Shown here piece after piece: positions 27,801-36,034 of a stretch of 64,000 nt of DNA. The position numbers were made by a program, and so were the translations under genes. This stretch comes from JAEDHM01 sp964368645. Lineage in GTDB: Bacteria; Bacillota; Clostridia; Christensenellales; CAG-1252. Location: NCBI GenBank assembly GCA_964368645.1, contig CAYJBY010000003.1, positions 77,566-141,565 on the forward strand, given 5' to 3'. A model generated the notes under the pieces. That model was not told where the DNA came from, did not search any database, and saw nothing but the letters and a program-made list of their open reading frames with translations. Positions within the stretch are counted from its first letter, which is position 1. Every line of letters starts with the position of its first letter.

Positions 27801-28700
27801 TAAATAAAGCGGTTCCACAACCCTGTAACCCTCGCTAACCGCCTCGCCTGCGGCGTTAGCCCAATGCTTAAACTGCATTCCCGTAGGCACAATCGGAGAG
27901 GGAAAAGTCAAGGCCGAGCCGTAGTCGAAAATTCTTGACGCCTCACTGCCGCCGATATAGGAAACAGTGATTTGAACAGGACGAATCCTAACCTCTATAT
28001 CCATTGAGCCGTTGGCGGTAAGACTTTGAAGCTTAACACCGCCTGCATAGTAGCCCACGACCTCATAACCCACGTCGGGGATATAAGGCTCCAACTCGTC
28101 ACCGTAGGAAACGGTACGGGTATCCAGCAAATTGCCGTTGGAGTCCACCATACGCACCGTACAGTCCTGCACCTTGAACGAAGCGGTTATCGTACCGAAT
28201 ACCGTAACCTCGGTGTCGGTGCGCGCGGCTGTTGTCACGCCATCGCTCCAGCGGTCAAAGGCATAGCCGTCATAGGAAACAGCCTGTACCGAAGACGCAT
28301 TGCCGCCGAAAGCCACTTTTTGAGTGGTTTTGCCCTCGATATAGCCGTCACCGTCTGCCGTATAGCGTAAAATTCCTCCGATTTGGTATTCAAAAGAGGC
28401 ACTAAACGACTTGAAGGAAACGCTTGCTACCTTCTTGCCGGGGGTAGTCGTATCAATACTGCTTACCATATCCGAAGTGACCTTGTGGACTGTGGTAGAG
28501 CCGTTGCTGTATTTACACGTTAGGGATAAGCTGTCGTAGGGAAAAGCGTCGCCGACTATAAGTGAAGAGGAAAGAGAGGAAGCGTCTATCTCTATCGCGG
28601 TGGCTGTGACCTTATCGGATTTTGAACCGCAAGCGGAAAAAACCGCGCAGAACGCCGTCAAAATCAGAATTATAGCAATCAGCAAGACGCGACGACGCAT
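24813..28700 (-). CDS. Large surface lipoprotein with bacterial Ig-like and InlB/List-Bact repeats
   Basis: 1295 residues. The ATG is preceded by AAGGAGG. Residues 1-24 are a lipoprotein signal with lipobox F-S-A-C (Cys24). Residues about 33-110 resemble a bacterial Ig-like domain (Big_4 type). Residues about 280-560 contain Listeria-Bacteroides-type repeats, recognisable by 'G-[FY]-x-[FL]-x-x-W' and closing 'L-[YF]-A-x-W' strands. From about 565 to the end there are roughly 75-residue InlB B-like beta repeats, each with 'G-x-V' opening, 'Y-G-x-x-[LV]' and 'P-x-x-G-Y-x-[VI]-x-x-[IL]-x-[VI]-[ND]-G' strands. The chain ends within a repeat, with no LPxTG or membrane anchor, so the N-terminal lipid is the only visible anchor. 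It has its own promoter and terminator. A surface or adhesion role is inferred from architecture. Confidence 0.88.
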   Translation of the reverse strand: MRRRVLLIAIILILTAFCAVFSACGSKSDKVTATAIEIDASSLSSSLIVGDAFPYDSLSLTCKYSNGSTTVHKVTSDMVSSIDTTTPGKKVASVSFKSFSASFEYQIGGILRYTADGDGYIEGKTTQKVAFGGNASSVQAVSYDGYAFDRWSDGVTTAARTDTEVTVFGTITASFKVQDCTVRMVDSNGNLLDTRTVSYGDELEPYIPDVGYEVVGYYAGGVKLQSLTANGSMDIEVRIRPVQITVSYIGGSEASRIFDYGSALTFPSPIVPTGMQFKHWANAAGEAVSEGYRVVEPLYLTAVFNRGYRKVTLLVGTERIECDMEYGEVFAAPDTVTPPEGYVIVGYTDSEGKRTDAQTVITSACSFTAVLERVTCDVTYDTDGVLNTDGVLWGDCAVPPQAPTKEGFVFTHWSLTNNGEEPYDFGTAVKKPVTLYAVWGVRQCEVHFVYMYNSTVDVVKCDYGSVLALAAPERVEYELVGWYFDRSFTNACSVDYEVKTDLSLFAKWTVKTFAVNVNAKEGGSVELLSASPIVYGSYLSFSAIPNEGYCVSLIKVNGVDYSPVAGINGKVTRTISTITSVQNVEVTFVKKQITVTLSNTEGGTSDKNGSTVLECFSPYTVLFTASVGYKLSYITVNGVKTFVRNSRYTIDSVTADTVIRAVFDKARLTVAVKGTGFTTDLSDNTAEVIYGNGLSFRITAAVNTYIQKITVTPSSGDSYTYPVASNATAVSVNLDSVTSATTLSVTVKGLETTITATATSGGTISPSGTVKAYFGELTTYVFTPSKGHYVRDVVFNGQSQGAAESFDYMPVNVGGDVLTVYFDVTYNNVYVGTTGNGSVDCGGNNSVAYGSDLSIVMTAEPNYHVSHYVMDGVLTYVNRSTYTLTLQNVIKSHSISVVFAVDTHTVTVTSGLGGRVIINGSTSYKEFINTQQSEYSTNYGSAIMIYADDGYHIASVTLNDVSSGVSDSDGLTSYSCGTVGTSLALVVAFAPDEYTVSGTSGSGGRAEVAATARYGDKLTLQFIPDTGYEVDTLTVNNQSVTPTENYAVDFVSGNVTYAVTFKLKSYDVEITVSEGGSVSDYPLSVNYGDSFTVTFTADSHYLISSFASSASFESPVGKSSYVLSVSSVNDKITVSAAFAKETFDVALTVGEGGVLRRDGFSFTGSSSDTLEYGTTATYSIAPSIGYEIASLSVDGVQQPLSSAAYLGEVVSARTVSVTFRRKTFAVTLMGVTNGTLTATAATVGYGESVTITATPASGYTLSALKINGRTVTPTNGKYTITAVTAQVTVTAVFTK

Positions 28701-28748
28701 ATAACCTCCTTACCGGGATAACCGTTGAAACGCCGACTATAATTAATA

Positions 28749-28778
28749 ATTATACAGCCTTTATTAAAAACCTGTCAA
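28749..28778 (-). promoter_or_regulatory. Consensus sigma-A promoter of the InlB-repeat lipoprotein gene
   Basis: TTGACA (28778-28773) and TATAAT (28754-28749) on the minus strand are both perfect consensus, with 18-nt spacing. They lie about 50 nt upstream of the start at 28700, with a normal AAGGAGG in the leader. Strong expression is expected. Confidence 0.85.
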
Positions 28779-28873
28779 GACAATGAGCAGTCGATAATAA
28801 TTAAGAATTGCTACGAAAGAGCGGAGAAAAGTACTTCAAAGGATAGAATATGCCGATTAGGGCGCAAGCCGCG

Positions 28874-30610
28874 TTAAACCGCCGACGGATCCACGAACTG
28901 GGAATTGTACAAATCGTAATAAAAACCCCTTTGCTCCATAAGCTCCTCGTGGTTGCCCTGCTCGATAACGTCTCCGTCCTTAAGTACCAAAATCAAATCC
29001 GCACTCTTAATGGTGGAAAGCCTGTGAGCCACGACAAAAGAGGTTCTGCCCTGCATTATCTTGTCAAAGGTAGCCTGAATATACATTTCGCGGCGAGCGT
29101 CGATATTGGAAGTCGCCTCGTCCAGAATAAGCATTTTGGGTTCGGAGAGCATAACTCGCGCTAAACAAAGCAACTGCCGCTGACCTTGGGAGATGTTCTC
29201 TCCGCCGCCTGTCAGAACGGTATCGTAGCCGTCAATCATACTGGAAACGAAATCGTGGCAGTAACAGCTCTTCGCCACCTCGATAATCTGCTCGTCCGTT
29301 GCGTCCTTATTGCCATAGGCGATATTGTTTCTTATCGTATCGGCTTTCAGCCAGCTTTCCTGAAGCACCATACCGAAATTATCTCTCAAATCCCTGCGGC
29401 GAACCGTGCGCACGTCAACGCCGTCCACCTTGACCGCGCCGCCCGTTACGTCGTAAAAACGCATCAGCAGATTGACAAGCGTTGTTTTGCCGCTGCCTGT
29501 CGGACCTACGATAGCTATGCGCTTGCCCGACTCCGCAAAGAGATTAAAGCAGGTTATTAAGGGCACCTCGGGCGAATAGGAGAAGGATACGTTTTCAAAG
29601 CTGATATTGCCGGCTACGTTTTCCAAGTCCGCCGCGTTCTCCGAATCGGGCGGCTCCTGTGCGGTTTCCAGCAGTTCGGTTACGCGCTCCGCCGCCGAAA
29701 GTGCGTTTTGCAAGTCGGTGATTATGGTGGTAACGTCATTGAAGGGCTTGGTATATTGGTTGGCGTACATCAGAAAAGAGCCTATGTGTCCGATAGAACA
29801 TTTCAGCACAACGCCTAATGCCGCCGCCGTTATGTACACTATATTATTAACAGCTCGGGTGGTGGGATTGGTCAGCGCGGAAATAAAGTGCGCCGAGGTC
29901 ATATCCTTTTGCAGACTGTCGTTGATAGCGTCGAATTCCTTAGTCGCCTTATCCTCGTAGCCGAAAGCCTTAACCACCTTTTGGTTGCCTACGTGTTCCT
30001 CGGTGTAGCCGTTAAGCTCTCCGAGCTTTGCCTGCTGTCTGTCAAACATTTTCTGCGCGTGCTTGGCGATAAAATACGAGGTAACGATAGATAAGGGCGA
30101 AACCACCACGATTGCCAAAGCAATACGCCAGTCAAGAGTAAACATACACACGATAGTGACAAGAATAGTCGCAAGCCCCTGTATCAAATGGTTATAGCTG
30201 TGAAGAATACCGTCACCCACCTTTTCGGTGTCGTTGACCATTCGGCTGATTAGGTCGCCGTGAGATACGCGGTCAAGGTAGGAAAAAGGTACGCTCTGTA
30301 ACTTCTCGTCAATAGCGTCTCTTAAATCCTTAACCACCAGTTGCGTTAAGGTATTGGAGCAATAACTGCCTATCCATTGGAAAAGCGCAGAGCCTACGTA
30401 AACGCAAAGGAGCAGATAAAAATACTTTGTCAGCGCGGCGAAATCCACCGCTCCCACGACCATTACGTCGATAGCTCTTCCCACCAGTATAGGACCTGTT
30501 AAAGAGCAGGCTACCGACAACAGAGTGAATACGCTGCCCCAGATAAAATAGCGTTTGTAGGGGGCGATAAAGGGAAGCAACCGCCTAACGGCTGAAACGG
30601 CGCGTTTCAT
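28874..30610 (-). CDS. ABC exporter subunit, permease fused to ATPase (canonical site)
   Basis: 578 residues. The N-terminal ~310 residues carry six hydrophobic helices of the type-IV exporter (ABC_membrane) fold. The C-terminal ATPase shows Walker A G-P-T-G-S-G-K-T, Q-loop L-Q-E-S, signature I-S-Q-G-Q, Walker B L-I-L-D-E with the catalytic Glu, and H-loop V-A-H-R. All catalytic residues are present. It overlaps the upstream partner gene by 4 nt (ATGA), so the two are translationally coupled and form a heterodimer of the MdlA/MdlB or BmrC/BmrD type. Substrates of such pairs include drugs, lipids and peptides; nothing here points to one. Confidence 0.92.
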   Translation of the reverse strand: MKRAVSAVRRLLPFIAPYKRYFIWGSVFTLLSVACSLTGPILVGRAIDVMVVGAVDFAALTKYFYLLLCVYVGSALFQWIGSYCSNTLTQLVVKDLRDAIDEKLQSVPFSYLDRVSHGDLISRMVNDTEKVGDGILHSYNHLIQGLATILVTIVCMFTLDWRIALAIVVVSPLSIVTSYFIAKHAQKMFDRQQAKLGELNGYTEEHVGNQKVVKAFGYEDKATKEFDAINDSLQKDMTSAHFISALTNPTTRAVNNIVYITAAALGVVLKCSIGHIGSFLMYANQYTKPFNDVTTIITDLQNALSAAERVTELLETAQEPPDSENAADLENVAGNISFENVSFSYSPEVPLITCFNLFAESGKRIAIVGPTGSGKTTLVNLLMRFYDVTGGAVKVDGVDVRTVRRRDLRDNFGMVLQESWLKADTIRNNIAYGNKDATDEQIIEVAKSCYCHDFVSSMIDGYDTVLTGGGENISQGQRQLLCLARVMLSEPKMLILDEATSNIDARREMYIQATFDKIMQGRTSFVVAHRLSTIKSADLILVLKDGDVIEQGNHEELMEQRGFYYDLYNSQFVDPSAV

Positions 30611-32352
30611 AGCGATTCCTCCTTAAACTGGGTAAGGCACACGTCGCGGTATATGCCGTCCTTCGCCGAAAGCTCGGCGTGAGTTCCCATATCGCAAATC
30701 CGTCCGCCGTCCATAACGATGATTTTGTCCGCGTGGCGTATGGTGCCGGCACGCTGTGAAACCACAATTACCGTCATACCCTTTTCCTTACAGAGCTTGC
30801 GAAGGGCAATTCTCAACCGCGCGTCGGTGGCATAGTCCAAGGCACTGGAACTGTCGTCCATAATCAAGAGCCTGGGATCGCGCATTAACGCTCTCGCTAT
30901 TGTCAGCCGCTGAATCTGTCCGCCCGAAAAGTTGCGTCCGCCTGCCTCCACACGGGAATTGTAGCCGTCCTTAAGCTTGCTGATAAACTCGTCGGCTTGT
31001 GCGAGCTTAGCGCATTCCGCCACTCTGGACTTGTCGTAATTATCCAAGCCCCAAGCGATATTTTCTTCTATCGTACCGCTGAACAAAACCGCCTTTTGCG
31101 GCACAATGCCGATACTCGCTCTTAAGGCTTCTACGTTGTAGGAGTTGACGTTCTCGCCGTCAAACAGCACCTCGCCGCTCGTCGCTTTATAAAAGCGCGG
31201 AATAAGAGATAGCATAGTGCTTTTGCCGCTGCCCGTACCTCCGATTACGCCGACGTACTCGCCTTTTTTGACGCTGAAACTGATATTATGCAAGACTTCC
31301 TTACTGTTGGCGAACTCAAAGCAAACATTATCAAAACGCAGGATTTCCTCACAGGGAGTTATCATATCGTTTCCGCCGCTTTCCTCGCTGTTGCCCAGTT
31401 CCAAAAGCTCGTTGATACGGTCCTTGGCAGCGAAGGCTCGGGTAAATTCCACGGAAAGATTGGCGAAAACCGTCAATGCGGTCAACAGCCACAGCGAATA
31501 CGTGACGAACGCGCTGATTTCGCCCTTTGACAGCAGTCCTCCGTCAACCTGCTTGCCGCTGATTACGATTATAACCGCTATTCCCACGTTGATTATAAAG
31601 GAGGACAAGGGAGAGAGTAACGCGCTGATATTGTTGAGCTTTGTCATTACCGACCTGAACGCACCGTTGCGTTTTTTCTCGTCCTCAAGCTCGTCATCGC
31701 CTCTGGCAAAGGCTCTGATTACCCTTGCGCCCTCGATATTCTCGCGTGTGGCGGCGGTAATGGCGTCCAGCTTGCTCTGCGCCTTGGCGTAGCCCTTAAT
31801 GGTGTTACGCATAACAAGGAAAAGTATCAGCACCACCACGGGAAGCGTACAGGTAAAAATAACTCCGATTTGGATATTGATTAAAAAAGTGAAAACCAGC
31901 GAGCCTACCACCAAAACAGGCAGACGGAACACCAGTCGGAAAAACTTAGCCACACCGTTCTGAAGCACGTTGACGTCGTTGGTTATGCGGTTGATACAGG
32001 TCGCCGTCCCCATAGCGTCCAGCTCGGTATAGGACATACTGTTGATATGTGCGTACATAGCTCTGCGCAGATTAGCCCCGAAACCCATTGCGGATACGGC
32101 GGCGCACCTTTGGCAGGTAACGGCGCAGGCGTAGTTGAAAAACACGATTATTGAAAGGAAAATGATGCAGGAACGGGTGGAAAAGTTAAGTACGACTCCT
32201 GCGACGACCGTCGGCTCGTTGTAGAGGTTGTTAATCATAACCGAAACGGCAATAGGCATAAGTAGCTCGAGTACCGTTTCAAGCAATTTAAGCGTAGGAC
32301 CGAACAGCGCTTGCACACCGTAGCCCTTAAAATACTTCAGCAACCTTTTCAT
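30607..32352 (-). CDS. ABC exporter subunit, permease fused to ATPase (degenerate site)
   Basis: 581 residues from the ATG at 32352. An in-frame upstream TTG at 32370 lies inside the promoter and is rejected. It has six membrane helices, then an ATPase with Walker A G-G-T-G-S-G-K-S, signature F-S-G-G-Q and Walker B L-I-M-D-D, where Asp replaces the catalytic Glu. The H-loop has Gln (V-S-Q-R) instead of His. This is the pattern of the non-hydrolysing site in heterodimeric exporters such as TM287/288; the partner at 28874-30610 has the intact site. There is no Shine-Dalgarno sequence, and the ATG is 8 nt past a consensus -10 box, so the mRNA is probably leaderless. Confidence 0.92.
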   Translation of the reverse strand: MKRLLKYFKGYGVQALFGPTLKLLETVLELLMPIAVSVMINNLYNEPTVVAGVVLNFSTRSCIIFLSIIVFFNYACAVTCQRCAAVSAMGFGANLRRAMYAHINSMSYTELDAMGTATCINRITNDVNVLQNGVAKFFRLVFRLPVLVVGSLVFTFLINIQIGVIFTCTLPVVVLILFLVMRNTIKGYAKAQSKLDAITAATRENIEGARVIRAFARGDDELEDEKKRNGAFRSVMTKLNNISALLSPLSSFIINVGIAVIIVISGKQVDGGLLSKGEISAFVTYSLWLLTALTVFANLSVEFTRAFAAKDRINELLELGNSEESGGNDMITPCEEILRFDNVCFEFANSKEVLHNISFSVKKGEYVGVIGGTGSGKSTMLSLIPRFYKATSGEVLFDGENVNSYNVEALRASIGIVPQKAVLFSGTIEENIAWGLDNYDKSRVAECAKLAQADEFISKLKDGYNSRVEAGGRNFSGGQIQRLTIARALMRDPRLLIMDDSSSALDYATDARLRIALRKLCKEKGMTVIVVSQRAGTIRHADKIIVMDGGRICDMGTHAELSAKDGIYRDVCLTQFKEESL

Positions 32353-32360
32353 ACTACTAT

Positions 32361-32389
32361 ATTTTATCAATAAAGGCGCGTATTGTCAA
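32361..32389 (-). promoter_or_regulatory. Sigma-A promoter of the ABC exporter operon (leaderless)
   Basis: TTGACA (32389-32384), a 17-nt spacer, and TAAAAT (32366-32361) on the minus strand. The ATG at 32352 begins 8 nt after the -10 hexamer, which puts the expected transcription start at or within a base or two of the start codon. Confidence 0.85.
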
Positions 32390-32588
32390 CGCAGCTAAAA
32401 ATATTATATTGCCTCATTTGGTCATGTTTTGCCCTATCAGTCAGCCCTCGGCGGCAAGTCCGCAATTTCTTACAAAGCCGACTCGGATTTTTGAACACAG
32501 TCAGCCCTATGCATCAACCGCAGCTTAAGGCAAAATATTCGCATATCTTCACTGATTATCTTTCAGCGGTACTCTATGCGTTGAGTAC

Positions 32589-32618
32589 GAAAAAGGAGCG
32601 GCTTTATCGCCGCTCCTT
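32589..32618 (-). terminator. Intrinsic terminator of the decarboxylase operon
   Basis: Perfect 10-bp stem AAGGAGCGGC / GCCGCTCCTT with a 6-nt loop, followed on the minus strand by a short T tract. It lies 20 nt after the stop of the beta-subunit gene. The remaining part of 32371-32637 shows no gene. Confidence 0.85.
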
Positions 32619-32637
32619 GCCGTATCAAAGTTATCTA

Positions 32638-33822
32638 TCAGCCTGCAAGCAGAACCTGATAAACGCTCATCAAGAAGCCTGCCGCAACCGCAGAGCCTAT
32701 AACGCCTGCTACGTTAGGTCCCATAGCGTGCATAAGCAAGTAGTTGTCGGGATTGGCTCTTTTGCCCTCTACGTGAGCAACTCTCGCCGCCATAGGAACA
32801 GCGGAAACGCCTGCCGCACCGATAAGAGGATTGATTTTGCCCTTGGTAAGAACGCACATAAGTTTGCCCAGCAGTACGCCGCCCACGGTGGAGAAGCAGA
32901 ACGCGAACAAGCCCAAGAAAATAATCTTTAAGGTTTCCACAGAAAGGAAGGTAGCGTAGTACGCCGTAGCTCCTACGGAAATTCCCAAGAACAGCGTTAC
33001 TATATTCATCAGCGCGTTTTGAGCGGTGTCCGATAGTCTTTCAGTGACGCCTGTTTCCTTCAGCAGATTACCGAACATCAAGCAACCGAGAAGAGGTGCT
33101 ACGGAAGGAAGTATCAGACAGGTAATAATCGTAACCACGATAGGGAAAATGACCTTTTCTTTTTTGCTGACGGTGCGAAGCTGCTCCATCTTAATCATTC
33201 TCTCTTTCTTGGTGGTTAAGGCTCTCATAATAGGGGGCTGAATCATAGGAATCAACGCCATATAGGAGTATGCCGCAATAGCGATAGGGGCAAGATAGGA
33301 GGGCGCAATGCTCTTGGTTAACCAAATAGCCGTAGGACCGTCCGCTCCGCCGATAATGCCGATTGCCGCCGCCACGTTGTAATCGAAGCCGAAGCAGATT
33401 GCAAGCACCAGTGCGCAGTAAATACCGAGCTGTGCCGCCGCGCCCAAAAGCAGGGAACGGGGGTTAGCTATCATAGGTCCGAAGTCCGTCATCGCTCCTA
33501 CGCCGATAAAAATGACGCAGGGATACAGACCTGTTTTAACGCCTATGTAGAGTATATCCAGAATTTCGCCGTGCTGTAGAACGTCCATATAATCTACGCC
33601 TGCGGCGTTATTCCAGTATTCGGGGTGGAAGACCTGCGCGATAGGTAAATTAGTAAGCAACATTCCGAAGGCGATACCGACCAACAACAGCGGCTCGAAT
33701 TTTTTGACTATACCTAGGTACAAAAGGATACAAGCAATCAATATCATAACGGCTTGTCCCCAACCAAAATTCGCTACGCCGGAGGTCGTCCATAAATTTT
33801 TAAGAACTCCTGCAATATCCAT
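32638..33822 (-). CDS. oadB: Na+-translocating decarboxylase beta subunit (OadB/GcdB family)
   Basis: 394 residues, very hydrophobic, with about ten membrane segments. The family hallmark G-G-A-D-G-P-T-A-I-W sits mid-protein (about residue 160); it contributes to the Na+ pathway in known beta subunits. The protein couples decarboxylation of carboxybiotin on the carrier protein to Na+ export across the cytoplasmic membrane. AAGGAG lies 6 nt before the ATG, overlapping the end of the biotin-carrier gene. It is the last gene of the unit, directly before a strong terminator. The length is normal for the family. The pump acts on carboxybiotin, so this subunit does not reveal the substrate. Confidence 0.93.
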   Translation of the reverse strand: MDIAGVLKNLWTTSGVANFGWGQAVMILIACILLYLGIVKKFEPLLLVGIAFGMLLTNLPIAQVFHPEYWNNAAGVDYMDVLQHGEILDILYIGVKTGLYPCVIFIGVGAMTDFGPMIANPRSLLLGAAAQLGIYCALVLAICFGFDYNVAAAIGIIGGADGPTAIWLTKSIAPSYLAPIAIAAYSYMALIPMIQPPIMRALTTKKERMIKMEQLRTVSKKEKVIFPIVVTIITCLILPSVAPLLGCLMFGNLLKETGVTERLSDTAQNALMNIVTLFLGISVGATAYYATFLSVETLKIIFLGLFAFCFSTVGGVLLGKLMCVLTKGKINPLIGAAGVSAVPMAARVAHVEGKRANPDNYLLMHAMGPNVAGVIGSAVAAGFLMSVYQVLLAG

Positions 33823-33832
33823 AAGTCGCTCC

Positions 33833-34222
33833 TTATGCCAGCTCGACCAAAACGTCGCCTGCTACGATAGTTTTGCCCTTTTCGGCGCGTACCGCGACAA
33901 CCTTGCCGCCAAAAGGCGCTGTAATGTCGTTCTCCATCTTCATAGCTTCAACTATGGCTATTACGTCGTTCTGCTTAACGGTGTCGCCCACCTTGCATTT
34001 CATAGTAACGATTACGCCGCCTAAGGGAGCCGGAATCGGCTTGCCTGCGCCGACAGGAGCCGCGGCAACGGGTGCCGCAACTGCGGTCTGCACCGCTGCG
34101 GGTGCCGCTACGGGAGCGGCGGCTACGGGTGCTTTTGCCTCGTATTCGCTAAGCAAAACAGCGTTACCCTGTTCTACTTCTACTTCGTAAACTTTATTCT
34201 GAAGGGTTATCTTGTATTTCAT
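33833..34222 (-). CDS. Biotin carboxyl carrier protein of the Na+-pumping decarboxylase
   Basis: 129 residues. Residues about 1-25 form a short beta lead (V-Y-E-V-E-V). Residues about 28-55 are an Ala/Pro/Val-rich flexible linker, and about 56-129 form a biotinyl domain. The biotinylation site is E-A-M-K-M-E near residue 94, with the Lys as acceptor. The linker lets biotin swing between the carboxyltransferase and the membrane beta subunit. Its AAGGAG ribosome binding site overlaps the stop of the gamma-like gene. In many oxaloacetate decarboxylases this domain is fused to the alpha subunit; here it is separate, as in glutaconyl-CoA and methylmalonyl-CoA decarboxylases. Confidence 0.95.
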   Translation of the reverse strand: MKYKITLQNKVYEVEVEQGNAVLLSEYEAKAPVAAAPVAAPAAVQTAVAAPVAAAPVGAGKPIPAPLGGVIVTMKCKVGDTVKQNDVIAIVEAMKMENDITAPFGGKVVAVRAEKGKTIVAGDVLVELA

Positions 34223-34229
34223 ATCAGCG

Positions 34230-34470
34230 TTACTCCTTAATCTCTTTTATAGAAATGAATCTCAGCTCGTTTACCGGCGTTTGAAGTGCGTCGGCTACTA
34301 TTGCCATAAGCATTGCCGCCGTGGCAGGGGGTACGTCGTGAAGAGCGATATCGCCTGCACTGCCNNNNNNNNNNNNNNNNNNNNNNNNNNNNNNNNNNNN
34401 NNNNNNNNNNNNNNNNNNNNNNNNNNNNNNNNNNNNNNNNNNNNNNNNNNNNNNNNNNNNNNNNATTCAT
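34230..34470 (-). CDS. OadG-like small (gamma) subunit, interrupted by an assembly gap
   Basis: An ATG at 34470 with AGGAGG upstream starts the gene, which then runs into 100 Ns. After the gap, the frame ending at the TAA at 34232-34230 reads A-L-H-D-V-P-P-A-T-A-A-M-L-M-A-I-V, then N-E-L-R-F-I-S-I-K-E-I-K-E. This matches the C-terminal 'H-D-V..T-A-A-x-x-M-A-I-V' segment of small subunits found beside Na+-pump decarboxylases. Start and stop are not in the same frame across exactly 100 Ns, so the gap length is arbitrary. The N-terminal membrane helix expected of a gamma subunit would lie in the gap. It should anchor the alpha subunit to the beta subunit. Confidence 0.75.
34365..34464. other. 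Assembly gap (100 N)
   Basis: Exactly 100 Ns inside the gamma-like gene. The reading frames on the two sides do not join, so the true length is unknown. Confidence 0.99.
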
Positions 34471-34479
34471 ACAGCCTCC

Positions 34480-35862
34480 TTAGTCCTCAACGGGAGTAAT
34501 GGTATAGGAAACCTTACGCTCCTCTTTTGCCTTGCGAGCCTTGAGGAAGGTCTCGGTCTGCTGAGGGAACGCGATATAGGACAGCACGTCTTCCTCGGTC
34601 TTAGCCAAGTCGCCTGCCGCCTTCTTACCGTCCTCGTAACCGTCCTTAAGCAAATCAGCGTAACGGCAGGTCACAGGCTGTTCGTCGCCTAAAGCCTTTT
34701 TGAGTAAAGCCTCGTCAACCTCGCCGGGAGCCTTGCCGTACTCGCCGTGGAGATACGCCTTAACTTCCTTGCTGATGTTCTTGTATCTTTCGCCTAACAG
34801 CACGTTGGTAACAGCCTGAACGCCTACCATCTGGCTCATAGGAGTAACAAGCGGAGGATAACCTAAGTCCTTACGAACCTTAGGAGTCTCGGTCAAAGCC
34901 TCGTCAAGTCTGTCCAAAGCGTTCTGCGCCTTAAGCTGTGCGATAAGGTTGGAAAGCATTCCGCCGGGAATCTTGTAGTTGAGCGCGTTGGCGTCGGTAC
35001 CCATAACCACGGGGTTAAGACCGCCGTTCTCCAAAAATTCCGCTCTTACAGGCTTAAAGAAATCGTTGACTTCCTTGAGAATCTTGCTGTCCAGTCCGGT
35101 CTCGTAACCGTACTGATTAAAGGTGTAATTAAGGGTTTCGGTAGCAGGCTGAGAGGTGCCGCCGGAAAAACAGGAGCTTGCGGAGTCGATAACGTCAACG
35201 CCTGCTTCAACCGCCTTGATACAAGTCATATAAGCCAGACCTGTGGTGCAATGGGTGTGAAGTACGACGGGTAAACCTACCTTGTCCTTTAATGCGCTGA
35301 TTAGGTCGTAAGCCTCCATCGGAGACATAACGCCTGCCATATCCTTAACGCAGATAGTGGAAACGCCCATCTCCTTCATCTCCTTGCCGACCTTGACGAA
35401 AGCGTCTAAGGTATGCACGGGGCTGGTGGTATAGGAAATCGCGCCCGAAGCGGTTGCGCCCTGCTTGATAGTCTCCTCTACGGCGACCTTGATATTGCGC
35501 ATATCGTTTAAGGCGTCGAAAATTCTGATAATATCGATGCCATTCTTAACGGAACACTGAACGAAACGGCGAACTACGTCGTCGGGATAGTGCTTGTAAC
35601 CCAAAAGGTTCTGACCTCTAAGGAGCATTTGAAGCTTGGTATTGGGCATAAGAGCACGGATTTTACGCAGTCTTTCCCACGGATCCTCGTCCAAATATCT
35701 TAAACAAGAGTCGAAAGTCGCGCCGCCCCAACACTCTACGGAATAATACCCTGCCTTGTCCATCACGGGAAGTATCTTCTCGAACTTCTCGAAGGGCATA
35801 CGGGTAGCGATAAGAGATTGGTTGGCATCTCTCAAAACGGTTTCGGTAAAATTAATCTTCAT
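34480..35862 (-). CDS. oadA: Oxaloacetate decarboxylase alpha / carboxyltransferase subunit
   Basis: 460 residues from the ATG at 35862, chosen because AAGGAGG sits just before it; a longer frame upstream has no such site. It is an HMGL-like TIM barrel with metal-binding R-D-A-N-Q-S near residue 12, C-V-K-D-M-A-G carrying the Lys expected to be carboxylated, and H-T-H-C-T-T. These mark the carboxyltransferase of oxaloacetate decarboxylase and pyruvate carboxylase B subunits. It moves carboxyl from oxaloacetate to biotin. There is no C-terminal biotinyl domain; that is encoded separately downstream. It is first in a four-gene unit with gamma-like, carrier and beta subunits, so coupling to Na+ export is likely. 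Pyruvate carboxylase subunit B is unlikely because no biotin carboxylase is nearby. Confidence 0.92.
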   Translation of the reverse strand: MKINFTETVLRDANQSLIATRMPFEKFEKILPVMDKAGYYSVECWGGATFDSCLRYLDEDPWERLRKIRALMPNTKLQMLLRGQNLLGYKHYPDDVVRRFVQCSVKNGIDIIRIFDALNDMRNIKVAVEETIKQGATASGAISYTTSPVHTLDAFVKVGKEMKEMGVSTICVKDMAGVMSPMEAYDLISALKDKVGLPVVLHTHCTTGLAYMTCIKAVEAGVDVIDSASSCFSGGTSQPATETLNYTFNQYGYETGLDSKILKEVNDFFKPVRAEFLENGGLNPVVMGTDANALNYKIPGGMLSNLIAQLKAQNALDRLDEALTETPKVRKDLGYPPLVTPMSQMVGVQAVTNVLLGERYKNISKEVKAYLHGEYGKAPGEVDEALLKKALGDEQPVTCRYADLLKDGYEDGKKAAGDLAKTEEDVLSYIAFPQQTETFLKARKAKEERKVSYTITPVED

Positions 35863-35886
35863 ATAAGCCTCCTTGACGAAAAACGC

Positions 35887-35915
35887 CTTATATATGATAA
35901 CACACCGCATTTCAA
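35887..35915 (-). promoter_or_regulatory. Putative promoter of the decarboxylase operon
   Basis: Minus strand TTGAAA (35915-35910), 17 nt, TATAAG (35892-35887), about 25 nt before the alpha-subunit ATG. A second possible pair (TTGCAT / TATCAT, 17 nt) overlaps it, so the exact boxes are uncertain. Confidence 0.5.
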
Positions 35916-36034
35916 TATGCAATTAAATATTTCCCTATGATTTGTTAAAAAATATATTGCGTGCGCCGTGAACGCGGATATGCGACGTAATACGCGAAAA
36001 AGCGCGAGAAGTTTCGCCTACAAAGCCAAAATCA

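Noticed and set aside
32383..32931. Plus-strand frame of 182 codons at the 3' end of oadB
   Set aside because: It overlaps the oadB coding end and its terminator hairpin, and shows no domain or ribosome binding site.
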